Shown here: in pieces, positions 1 to 5,416 of the stretch
Layout of the letters: each line of letters opens with the position of its first letter
Position numbering within the stretch: the stretch's first letter is position 1
NCBI GenBank assembly: GCA_002317115.1
Contig: DCIP01000005.1
Coordinates: forward strand, 1-6,096
Origin: Candidatus Scybalocola fimicaballi
GTDB lineage: Bacteria > Bacteroidota > Bacteroidia > Bacteroidales > Paludibacteraceae
Reading direction: 5' to 3'
Length of the DNA: 6,096 nucleotides
Notes under the pieces: generated by a model
The model's input: the letters and a program-made list of their open reading frames with translations, nothing else
The model's database searches: none
Told to the model about the DNA's origin: nothing
Translations under genes and position numbers: made by a program

Positions 1-17
1 GATCTTTATGAATGGCA

Positions 18-860
18 CTATTTTCTAATTTTAATTGGAAACATCATATATTCTACATTATTTATCACGGCTGTTATCTTGGTAACGTAAGTCGTTTTAT
101 CACGGGGGTAGATTTTTAAATGTGACTTTTCATACGAAGTAAGAGTATCGCCAGGATGTGGTTGAGGAATTGTATTGTACATTGCGTCAGTCCCCGTTAT
201 TAAAAAAGAGGTTACTTTGTAAGTCCTGTCCCAGCCATCATCAACTACTATTCTAATAGGCAAGTTATAATTGATATCGGGGCGTAATCTACCTATACCA
301 TTATACTCTTTTTCTTCTCCTGACAAATTTGTGTAGAGCATTTTTGCCTGATATTGATAAACAGTATCTGGGTAAAGCTTATATCTTTTCTTTTCCAACA
401 GCTCATTTGTGTTTTGATCGTAAATGCTGATGGTAATGTCTCTGTCTTCCATGCTTAATCGGTTTACTCCCCAACCGTTAATGTCGATTGGTGATGGCAA
501 TCTTCCTTCTCTAACATTTACTCTATGTTTGCCATGATAGCCTGGACCTTTATATTCAGATAATCCACCTAAAAAAAGGGACCCCTTGTATACCTCAACT
601 CTGATTTGAGCGTAAAATTGATCTTTAGTTTTGAGTGCAATCGTCTTTTCGTCGATTCTCAAAATTCCGTTGACATCTACGAAGTATTTCTTTAGTGGAT
701 TGTTTGATTTGATATCAAAATGTCCTTCGACCTTAAAATTGTAAGGATATATTAATAGCTTTTTGGTGTCGTTCTTTTCTAAAATCTGAGCATAAGATGT
801 TGAAGTAAATGTAATTAGATTCAGTAGAATCAATGCAAGTATATATAATTTTCTTTTCAT
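18..860 (-). CDS. Secreted tandem-paralogue protein, 280 aa, unknown function (fourth in the array)
   Basis: This is the last visible member of a four-gene paralogous array. An N-terminal signal peptide (basic MKRK, hydrophobic residues about 5-18, cleavage probably after the SYA at 22-24) predicts a periplasmic or exported protein. The mature part has no cysteine and no further membrane segment. Module A holds 'ILRIDEKTI' (66-74) and 'ITISIYDQNTNELL' (142-155) and closes with the strand 'RYKLYP' (159-164). Module B starts at 'YNLPIRIVVDDGW' (198-210) and ends with 'FPIKIRK' at the C-terminus. The VVDDGW segment and the PGDTL motif (235-239 region) make it closest to the first gene of the array, which has 'KIVVDDGW' and 'AGDTL'. 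Module order and the strand-rich ending recall the last two domains of GldM, but this is inference and no function can be assigned. The ATG at 858-860 is chosen because it directly begins the signal peptide. No clear Shine-Dalgarno sequence precedes it. Confidence 0.85.
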   Translation of the reverse strand: MKRKLYILALILLNLITFTSTSYAQILEKNDTKKLLIYPYNFKVEGHFDIKSNNPLKKYFVDVNGILRIDEKTIALKTKDQFYAQIRVEVYKGSLFLGGLSEYKGPGYHGKHRVNVREGRLPSPIDINGWGVNRLSMEDRDITISIYDQNTNELLEKKRYKLYPDTVYQYQAKMLYTNLSGEEKEYNGIGRLRPDINYNLPIRIVVDDGWDRTYKVTSFLITGTDAMYNTIPQPHPGDTLTSYEKSHLKIYPRDKTTYVTKITAVINNVEYMMFPIKIRK

Positions 861-901
861 TGTATTAATATCTTAGTTCCACTTTTAATCAGATAGTCTC
901 A

Positions 902-1819
902 TCAATCTATAGTAATATAAAACGACATTGCCCTACATGGTTCACCATTTCGTCCCTGACATAAGATGTCTTTTATCTCCACACTTTGATAATGCTTCAA
1001 CATTTTTATAGCCTGCGCGGAAAATTGCTGATCATCATTTCTTATATAAGCCTCATATTCATAACTTCCACAGCTTGCACACAATGTGTATTGTCTAATA
1101 TTGGCTTTTTTACCCCAAAAGTCGTGTGCAACAACAGTCATAGGTTTATTGTAGTCGATATTGGAAATTATGTTGTTGTTAATATCAATGATTTTTTCTG
1201 ACCCTTCTTTGTCAAAATAATGAAATTCTGCGACGTAGGGGTAATGATACTCAGACTCAGTGTAGAGTTTTGTTTCCTTGCTCGCAAACTTTGGCGTGAA
1301 CAATCCATAGTTGACGTCTTTGTTGAAGTCGTAGGTAAATTTGCCTAAAAGGATGTTGGATTTAGTATAAACGCTGATAGTGATGTTCTTATCTTCTTCT
1401 TTCAAATTGTCTGCTATCCAATATTTTGTCTCAATTGGAGCATTGGATAGTTTTTCACACGGAGCACAACTAAATGGATTTCTGATGCTTATCCTGCCTT
1501 TGTCAATTGTGACCTTGATCTCGGTATCTGACGTGGTTAATAAAATAGTCTTGCTGTCTACTCTTTTGATTTGCGACACTTTACGAAGATATTTCCTGTA
1601 ATCTTCAATCTTAAGTAGGTGAGCGAAGTCGCCTGAAATTCCGTAGTTTGCGTAATTGTCGAGAAGATATCCTTCCATATATTGCTCTAACTCAGCAATG
1701 CCTTTCTCTTGTGTGTTTAAGATGTCTTGCTCAGTTAATTGCATTTGTGCAGTCGCAATGCTATTTATTGACAATTGTGCCAATAGTATAAATGATATTA
1801 TTTGAAATGCTCTTTTCAT
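902..1819 (-). CDS. Secreted tandem-paralogue protein with three cysteine pairs, 305 aa, unknown function (third in the array)
   Basis: A signal peptide (MKRAFQ, hydrophobic core about 7-18, ATA at 22-24 before a likely cleavage) predicts export. After it comes a roughly 55-residue acidic, probably helical stretch that the other paralogues lack. Module A then follows: 'IKRVDSKTILL' (84-94), 'VTIDKGRISI' (103-112), and 'ITISVYTKSNILLG' (146-159). Module B starts at 'YNKPMTVVAHDFWG' (223-236). The copy differs from its siblings in having six cysteines grouped as pairs: C118/C121 (CAPC), C247/C250 (CASC) and C287/C295. In an exported protein these suggest disulfides or a bound metal. The CAPC sits in a loop of a beta module, so a thioredoxin fold is not indicated. 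The C-terminus 'AMSFYITID' matches the closing strand of the paralogues. Gaps to the neighbours are 81 bp upstream and 41 bp downstream, consistent with co-transcription. Function is unknown. Confidence 0.85.
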   Translation of the reverse strand: MKRAFQIISFILLAQLSINSIATAQMQLTEQDILNTQEKGIAELEQYMEGYLLDNYANYGISGDFAHLLKIEDYRKYLRKVSQIKRVDSKTILLTTSDTEIKVTIDKGRISIRNPFSCAPCEKLSNAPIETKYWIADNLKEEDKNITISVYTKSNILLGKFTYDFNKDVNYGLFTPKFASKETKLYTESEYHYPYVAEFHYFDKEGSEKIIDINNNIISNIDYNKPMTVVAHDFWGKKANIRQYTLCASCGSYEYEAYIRNDDQQFSAQAIKMLKHYQSVEIKDILCQGRNGEPCRAMSFYITID

Positions 1820-1900
1820 AATATTTAATTATTTTTCTCAATATATAAAACTCTTTTTATACGTAACAAAAATGGAGATTAAATAAATCTATTGGTATAA

Positions 1901-3181
1901 TTAATAGTTTAAAAAATACTCTTTTTCTTTGTTATCGTACCATAATATATCCCAATATGATTCTCCTACATGACTATATCTGCCGAAATTTGGATCATTT
2001 TTTCTTTTCTCACCATCTTGTTCAATTGTGAATTTAAAAGTTATAGAAATATTATCTCGTTTCAACAAATCTTCAAAAACATTGGGAGCTAAAGTATCGC
2101 TATTATATGTAGTTGCCATTATATTATCCATCATACCCCATCTTTTAATTTCATATGATACAACTTTACATTTATCTTCCAAACTACTGTCATAAATGAT
2201 TCGTATGGGTTTGTTGTAATCTACAGGTATTTTTCTCAAATCATCCAGACTTGTGTTGAAATCGTCTAATATACGTATCAAACCTGTAGTGTCGGTAAGT
2301 TGGAGTTTACCTCCATATATATGCTCAGGTACAGGTTTCAACTGATAAGTCTTGGAACCTAAGAGTTGATTAGTGTTATTGTCATAAACCCTGACAGTCA
2401 GATCTTTATCGTCGGTTGTTAATTTACTTACACTGAATTTCCTTGCTCTTTTCCAATGGGCATTAGAACTTTCTACTCTAAATTTAAGGACACCCCTGTC
2501 TGCAACTACTCGATAAATAGATGAAGGCTTTTTTCTTGTTCTTAAATAAAGAGTTTTGTCATCTATTCTTTGAATGGATGTGTTCTTGAATATGTCATTG
2601 ACGCTCTTTTCATCGTAAGCTTTATTTTTTGAAGGGTCGAAAATCGAGTAAAAATCTCCACTTGTATAACATTCTTTTGGTCCTACAATCATAATCTTGC
2701 TGACATAGTTTGCTCCTGGTTGAGCTTCTACACCTTCATACGTAAAAGCATTAAGAGAATAGTTCTTTTCTCCTAATATTTCGTTCGTTTTATAGTTGTA
2801 AATCTTGATGTTGATTTGCTCCTCCAATTTGTCTAATCCTCCTACTTGCCATGTTATAGGATGAATTGGATTCTTGTAATTGTCATCTTCACCTTCAAAA
2901 TAAATATAGCCTTTATCTGATGCTATTTTCAATGGCTTGTTTGGATTGCTTTTAGAAGTAAGCAAAAGTTCTCTATCATTTAACCTTTTTATTTTACATT
3001 CTCCCGTTAATAAAATCTTGTATCCCTGATTGTCAACCAAATCTCTTGTGTCGGCACCTGTCACACAATCATTTTTGACAATCCAAAGAGTCAGTTCGTC
3101 ATCAAATTCAGTTTGTGCGTTTGACGTAAACGGCATCAAGGCAAACAGAATCAAAGTAAATATATAAAAGGTCCTTTTCAT
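1901..3181 (-). CDS. Secreted tandem-paralogue protein with duplicated module A, 426 aa, unknown function (second in the array)
   Basis: A signal peptide (MKRTFYIFTLILFALMPF, cleavage likely after SNA at 20-22) predicts an exported protein. It is about 140 residues longer than its siblings because module A occurs twice. The first copy runs over about 55-145 ('IKRLNDRELLL' at 64-74, 'INIKIYNYKTNEILG' at 123-137). The second runs over about 165-283 ('IQRIDDKTLYL' at 203-213, 'LTVRVYDNNTNQLLG' at 261-275, then 'YQLKPVPEHIYGGKL' at 279-293). The second copy begins with 'GPKECYTSGDFY' (167-178), which lines up with 'NPKEGYTNGDIY' near the start of the first gene of the array. Module B starts at 'YNKPIRIIYD' (322-331). 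The last 45 or so residues are unlike the siblings, aromatic and charged, and end 'EYFLNY' instead of 'PIKIxK'. The 'LKPVPEHIYGG' segment is the best hint of GldM-like interdomain linkers. Base composition is strikingly AT-rich. Confidence 0.85.
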   Translation of the reverse strand: MKRTFYIFTLILFALMPFTSNAQTEFDDELTLWIVKNDCVTGADTRDLVDNQGYKILLTGECKIKRLNDRELLLTSKSNPNKPLKIASDKGYIYFEGEDDNYKNPIHPITWQVGGLDKLEEQINIKIYNYKTNEILGEKNYSLNAFTYEGVEAQPGANYVSKIMIVGPKECYTSGDFYSIFDPSKNKAYDEKSVNDIFKNTSIQRIDDKTLYLRTRKKPSSIYRVVADRGVLKFRVESSNAHWKRARKFSVSKLTTDDKDLTVRVYDNNTNQLLGSKTYQLKPVPEHIYGGKLQLTDTTGLIRILDDFNTSLDDLRKIPVDYNKPIRIIYDSSLEDKCKVVSYEIKRWGMMDNIMATTYNSDTLAPNVFEDLLKRDNISITFKFTIEQDGEKRKNDPNFGRYSHVGESYWDILWYDNKEKEYFLNY

Positions 3182-3223
3182 TAATCCTAATTACAATTAT
3201 GCTATTGCTATTTATATGATCGA

Positions 3224-4033
3224 CTATTTCTCAATCTTTATAGGCTTAGAATGGAATTCCTTGCCGTCTTTGATGTAAATGGCGTCGACATAGTATATGT
3301 CACCATGTTTCATGGCCTTGGTTACGTCGGCAGATAGAGTGTCGCCAGCGAAAGAACGCCATGGTTTCATCGAATGCGTGCGGTCTGTCAACGTGAATCC
3401 AATAATTTTATATCTGTTCTCTCCCCAACCGTCGTCGACAACAATTTTAATCGGTTTGTTGCTTTTCATTTTTAGTTGGGAAAGTGGTTTGTCCAAAACG
3501 TTGTCGTTACCTTTCTCATCAACATAATATAACGACGGAGTGTCTATATACTGAATGTTGGGCTTCAAAAGATATTTTGTTTGCCCTAAGAGTTTATTTG
3601 TGGCATTATGGTAGACACTGACTGTGATTTCCTTGTCTTCCTTTGTCAACTTGTTCACACTCCACTGAGACAAACCTATGGGTTTCTGATATTCTCCTTC
3701 CAAATAATTTCCCTGATTATATTTGCGAGCACTGATTCTTCCTTTGTCCACAACTAATCTTACTTCTGTGTCTTTGACGGGAGCACCGGGATAATCCTTT
3801 GACTTCAAAAGAATTGTTTTGTCATCAAGTCGTTTGATGTTGTCAATATAGTTGAAGTATAACTTAAAATCAGACTCGTCAAATAGATAAATATCTCCGT
3901 TGGTGTAGCCTTCCTTGGGATTGACCAACAAAGGATAATTATCCTTTGTTTGAGGAGTTTGACATTTAACTGTATTTCCCAATGGAAGCAGAGATAAAAG
4001 GACTATATGCAATAAAAAGAAATGCTTTTTCAT
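3224..4033 (-). CDS. Secreted tandem-paralogue protein, 269 aa, unknown function (first in the array)
   Basis: This is the promoter-proximal member of the array. The signal peptide (MKKHFFLLHIVLLSLLPLG) probably ends after TVKC (21-24), the position where the siblings carry A before Q. The context is not a convincing lipobox. Module A: 'NPKEGYTNGDIYLFD' (38-52), 'IKRLDDKTILLKSKD' (66-80), 'LVVDKGRISAR' (93-103), 'ITVSVYHNATNKLLG' (136-150), 'YLLKP' (154-158). Module B: 'SNKPIKIVVDDGWG' (191-204), 'YKIIGFTLTDR' (208-218), 'AGDTL' (229-233), 'GDIYYVDAIYIKDG' (244-257), closing 'PIKIEK'. The C-terminal pattern (strand, GD-T-L, hydrophobic strand, K-x-G, short terminal strand) resembles the last domain of GldM from type IX secretion machines. 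That is pattern recognition, not a verified homology, and the protein lacks GldM's long N-terminal part and inner-membrane helix. It is separated from the upstream DUF4332 gene by a terminator and has its own likely promoter. Confidence 0.87.
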   Translation of the reverse strand: MKKHFFLLHIVLLSLLPLGNTVKCQTPQTKDNYPLLVNPKEGYTNGDIYLFDESDFKLYFNYIDNIKRLDDKTILLKSKDYPGAPVKDTEVRLVVDKGRISARKYNQGNYLEGEYQKPIGLSQWSVNKLTKEDKEITVSVYHNATNKLLGQTKYLLKPNIQYIDTPSLYYVDEKGNDNVLDKPLSQLKMKSNKPIKIVVDDGWGENRYKIIGFTLTDRTHSMKPWRSFAGDTLSADVTKAMKHGDIYYVDAIYIKDGKEFHSKPIKIEK

Positions 4034-4054
4034 TCTATAATTTCAAATTTATTA

Positions 4055-4085
4055 CAAATTTACCTTTTTATCTTTATTTGTCAAT
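4055..4085 (-). promoter_or_regulatory. Probable Bacteroidetes-type promoter for the four-gene secreted array
   Basis: Read on the minus strand, ATTG (4085-4082, part of TTGACA) is followed after 19 nt by TAAATTTG (4062-4055). This fits the Bacteroidetes sigma factor pattern TTTG-N19/20-TAnnTTTG, with one mismatch in the upstream box. Transcription would start near 4050, giving a leader of only about 15-17 nt before the ATG at 4033. A second TAAATTTG lies at 4051-4044 but has no matching upstream box at the right distance. The promoter sits between the terminator of the preceding gene and the array, as expected. Confidence 0.55.
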
Positions 4086-4097
4086 GACATTGTCATT
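4079..4097. repeat. Three alternating TGTCA half-sites (possible operator)
   Basis: On the plus strand, TGTCA (4079-4083), its inverse TGACA (4085-4089) and TGTCA (4091-4095) follow one another at exactly 6-bp steps. They form two overlapping perfect palindromes: TGTCA-A-TGACA, and AATGACA-T-TGTCATT (4083-4097). The first half-site overlaps the upstream promoter box of the secreted array. Such a layout is typical of binding sites for dimeric regulators, so this may be an operator. No regulator gene is in the window, and the identity of the binder is unknown. Confidence 0.4.
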
Positions 4098-4152
4098 CTT
4101 AATTGATAAATATAGGAGATTATATATGGGTGTGAATGTGCAATTATATTCG

Positions 4153-4188
4153 AAAAAAATAAGAGACGTCGTTAGCAACGTCTCTTAT
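4153..4188 (-). terminator. Rho-independent terminator of the DUF4332 gene
   Basis: An 11-bp perfect stem (4159-4169 pairing with 4178-4188, core AAGAGACGT/ACGTCTCTT) encloses an 8-nt loop. On the minus strand it is followed at once by seven T residues (4159-4153, of which the first can also pair). It lies 24 bp past the DUF4332 stop codon. On the plus strand the hairpin is followed by TATAATTTTG, a poor tract, so it is directional. It insulates the secreted array from the upstream transcript. Confidence 0.88.
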
Positions 4189-4211
4189 ATAATTTTGAAA
4201 TCTTAGTAAGA

Positions 4212-4619
4212 TTAATAAGTCATCTTTGGCTCAAGCTCTCCAGCCTGTTTGATCATATCCTCAAGCTGAGAAACTGTTGGAATACGACGTGTAAGCTTCT
4301 TCTCTGCGTTTGTTGACACCATTGTTGCGTGAAGGTTCTCTGCCTTACGGTGACGTAGCTCCTTAACTGTGTCTACACCAGATGCCTCAAGCAACTCTGC
4401 AAACTGACCTGCGATTCCCTTGATACGGAATAGGTCTGCGTGGTTTGTCCACTTCAAGATCAAAGAGTCAGAAATACCTGTCTTCTCAGCCATTTCTTTT
4501 CTTCCCTTTGGTGATGCACATGCCTCAAGAAGAGCCTCTGTAGTGCGGATACCTGCAGCCTGAAGTTTCTTAGCGTATGCTTCTCCTACGCCTTCGATGT
4601 CGATAATACTGTGTGACAT
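4212..4619 (-). CDS. DUF4332 helix-hairpin-helix protein, 135 aa
   Basis: This is a small soluble protein with no signal peptide, complete from ATG to stop and of the length usual for Bacteroidales DUF4332 proteins. Two helix-hairpin-helix-like units are visible. The first is 'IEGVGEAYAKKLQAAGIRTT' (8-27), and the second is 'IKGIAGQFAELLEASGVDTV' (66-85). Between them lies a helical segment containing 'CASPKGRKEMAEKTGIS' (34-50) and 'ILKWTNHADLFR' (54-65). The G-V-G and G-I-A turns followed by an amphipathic helix are the pattern used for non-specific nucleic-acid backbone contacts in other HhH proteins. DNA or RNA binding is therefore plausible but not shown for this family. The start is supported by AAAGGA seven nt upstream. 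The gene ends in a strong terminator. Its promoter and upstream region lie on an apparent 158-bp insertion (4639-4796), and before that event it was probably the third gene of the ispG operon. Confidence 0.9.
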   Translation of the reverse strand: MSHSIIDIEGVGEAYAKKLQAAGIRTTEALLEACASPKGRKEMAEKTGISDSLILKWTNHADLFRIKGIAGQFAELLEASGVDTVKELRHRKAENLHATMVSTNAEKKLTRRIPTVSQLEDMIKQAGELEPKMTY

Positions 4620-4626
4620 ATTTTTT

Positions 4627-4632
4627 TCCTTT
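4627..4632 (-). promoter_or_regulatory. Ribosome-binding site of the DUF4332 gene
   Basis: AAAGGA on the minus strand (4632-4627) stands 7 nt before the ATG at 4619, in an otherwise pure A/T leader. It lies outside the 158-bp inverted-repeat segment and next to the left TTAGTT copy, so it predates the insertion if the insertion model is right. Confidence 0.65.
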
Positions 4633-4638
4633 TTAGTT
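4633..4638. repeat. Left copy of a 6-bp direct repeat (candidate target-site duplication)
   Basis: TTAGTT directly abuts the outer end of the left inverted repeat. The same hexamer in the same orientation abuts the right inverted repeat at 4797-4802. On the minus strand it reads AACTAA, matching the last sense codon plus stop codon of the upstream lipoprotein gene. Confidence 0.6.
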
Positions 4639-4657
4639 AATATTCAAATCCATTTGA
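4639..4657. repeat. Left 19-bp inverted-repeat arm
   Basis: The plus-strand sequence AATATTCAAATCCATTTGA is the reverse complement of 4778-4796 except at one position (C at 4645 against G in the reverse complement of the right arm). Homology stops sharply on both sides of the arm. In the DUF4332 transcript this arm falls inside the 5' leader. Confidence 0.8.
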
Positions 4658-4695
4658 TTGATAAGAATCATTTGTTTTCTCTTATCTTTCTCTAA

Positions 4696-4727
4696 CAAAT
4701 TTATCTATGCCGATTCTTTTTTCCAAA
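4696..4727 (-). promoter_or_regulatory. Bacteroidetes-consensus promoter facing the DUF4332 gene
   Basis: On the minus strand a perfect TTTG (4727-4724) is followed after 20 nt by TAAATTTG (4703-4696), a perfect TAnnTTTG. Both boxes and the spacing match the known Bacteroidetes housekeeping promoter pattern. Transcription should begin near 4690, leaving a leader of about 70 nt to the ATG at 4619. The whole promoter lies between the two inverted-repeat arms. Confidence 0.72.
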
Positions 4728-4777
4728 CAATATTTCTATTATTTATCATAAAGTTGCTATCTAACATAATAAATCGG

Positions 4778-4796
4778 TCAAATGGATTTCAATATT
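4778..4796. repeat. Right 19-bp inverted-repeat arm
   Basis: TCAAATGGATTTCAATATT on the plus strand pairs with the left arm at 4639-4657 at 18 of 19 positions. It ends exactly one base before the stop codon of the lipoprotein gene (TAA on the minus strand, 4799-4797). Confidence 0.8.
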
Positions 4797-4802
4797 TTAG
4801 TT
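4797..4802. repeat. Right copy of the 6-bp direct repeat (candidate target-site duplication)
   Basis: TTAGTT directly abuts the right inverted-repeat arm and repeats the hexamer at 4633-4638 in the same orientation. On the minus strand it is AAC-TAA, the final Asn codon and stop codon of the lipoprotein. Duplication of the target therefore leaves that reading frame intact. Confidence 0.6.
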
Positions 4803-5393
4803 CTGTTTCTTCGGCATCACTTGGTCGCCTCCAATAGTGATATATGATGGGAAGCGTAGTGTGTCTTTGCCAAAGGTAAAGAAGGGTTTGATCGCAACCT
4901 TCACACGGCTGGCATCGGCATTGTCTGTTGCCAATTCCATTGCCATCTCTGCCATCTGCTGAAGCTTCTTGTCTTTCACCGCATCGTAGAAATTGAGTGT
5001 GACTGGCAACGAAACTATATCATCTGATTTGGCGTCAATCTTGACTTTGTCTTTTGTTTTGCCTTCAAGCATCTGCTGGTCGTCAATAAACAGAATATAG
5101 TCCATGCCGTCAAGTTGAGCGGCCTGGTCGTTAGGGTTGTGAACCTTCATATTGACGTTCATGTCGAGCATCAAACTGTGTTGAGCGTAACCTGCCATCA
5201 AAACTGCTATGTCTGCTAATTTCAAGTTTTTATAGGACTTCTTGTCGCTTAGATCTATGTTTCCAAGTTTGACGTCGGAAATGCTCTTAAACTGGAATTT
5301 GCAGTCGGCAATGTTTTTCAATCCTGTCACTGAGGAGCAGCAAGATAGGGTAGCGATGACAAGGGCCACCAATGCTATTTTTATTGTTTTCAT
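4797..5393 (-). CDS. Small lipoprotein with LEA14/WHy-like domain, 198 aa
   Basis: The N-terminus (MKTIKIALVALVIATLSCCSS) is a lipoprotein-type signal peptide. The lipidated residue is C18 or C19; the lipobox (TLSC or LSCC) is imperfect but followed by small polar residues. No acidic surface-export signal follows the cysteine, so a periplasm-facing membrane location is more likely than the cell surface. Residues about 76-135 show the LEA14/WHy pattern: a hydrophobic strand 'LMLDMNVNMKVHNPN' (74-88), then 'MDYILFIDDQQMLEG' (97-111), a KDKVKIDAKS turn, and 'IVSLPVTLNF' (126-135). The NPN motif at 86-88 is the family's most typical mark. A final strand pair ends 'TFGKDTLRFPSYITIGG'. WHy domains are beta sandwiches of unclear function, often in stress-related or cell-envelope proteins. 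The gene starts 23 bp after ispG, so co-transcription with ispG is likely. No convincing terminator follows it. Confidence 0.82.
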   Translation of the reverse strand: MKTIKIALVALVIATLSCCSSVTGLKNIADCKFQFKSISDVKLGNIDLSDKKSYKNLKLADIAVLMAGYAQHSLMLDMNVNMKVHNPNDQAAQLDGMDYILFIDDQQMLEGKTKDKVKIDAKSDDIVSLPVTLNFYDAVKDKKLQQMAEMAMELATDNADASRVKVAIKPFFTFGKDTLRFPSYITIGGDQVMPKKQN

Positions 5394-5416
5394 TTGCCTT
5401 TATAATTTAGCATTTA

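Larger units (their letters stand above)
4639..4796. mobile_element. MITE-like 158-bp inverted-repeat segment carrying a promoter
   Basis: This AT-rich, non-coding segment fills nearly all of the gap between the lipoprotein and DUF4332 genes. It is bounded by 19-bp inverted repeats (4639-4657 and 4778-4796) that match at 18 of 19 positions and is flanked by direct TTAGTT hexamers. Terminal inverted repeats plus a short target duplication and no transposase are the hallmarks of a miniature inverted-repeat transposable element. A promoter on the minus strand (4696-4727) lies inside. A further CCGATT/AATCGG pair (4710-4715, 4772-4777) is internal. No second copy exists in this window and no IS family was recognised from the ends. 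The alternative is an invertible promoter, though flanking direct repeats are not expected for that. Together with 4620-4638 this accounts for the whole intergenic region. Confidence 0.55.

Noticed and set aside
1451..1466. CAPC motif in the 902-1819 protein as a thioredoxin-like active site.
   Set aside because: The flanking sequence shows no thioredoxin-fold pattern or cis-proline region. The motif lies in a variable loop of a beta-rich module shared with paralogues that lack it.
986..1601. Plus-strand open frames at 986-1201 and 1380-1601.
   Set aside because: They lie wholly antisense inside the secreted protein gene at 902-1819, whose frame shows a signal peptide and paralogue motifs. 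They have no ribosome site or recognisable domains.
1820..1900. A separate promoter in the 81-bp gap before the third array gene.
   Set aside because: Only a partial TAnnTTTG-like match is present, and the box is too degenerate to call. The gap is better treated as an intra-operon spacer.
3297..3527. Plus-strand open frame of 76 codons.
   Set aside because: It is antisense to the conserved C-terminal module of the 3224-4033 gene and shows no protein features of its own.
3959..3964. C24 of the 3224-4033 protein as a lipidation site.
   Set aside because: The residues before it are T-V-K, which is not a lipobox, and the siblings have alanine at the equivalent signal peptidase I site.
4126..4206. 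Plus-strand 26-codon ORF with AGGAG 7 nt before its ATG (4114-4118).
   Set aside because: Its sequence runs through the terminator hairpin of the opposite-strand gene, it has no plus-strand promoter of the expected type, and the peptide has no recognisable feature. The ribosome-site match is probably chance in AT-rich DNA.
4710..4777. CCGATT/AATCGG pair as a terminator after the lipoprotein gene.
   Set aside because: The stem is only 6 bp with a 56-nt loop and is not followed by a T tract in the direction of transcription. It is noted only as an internal repeat of the element.
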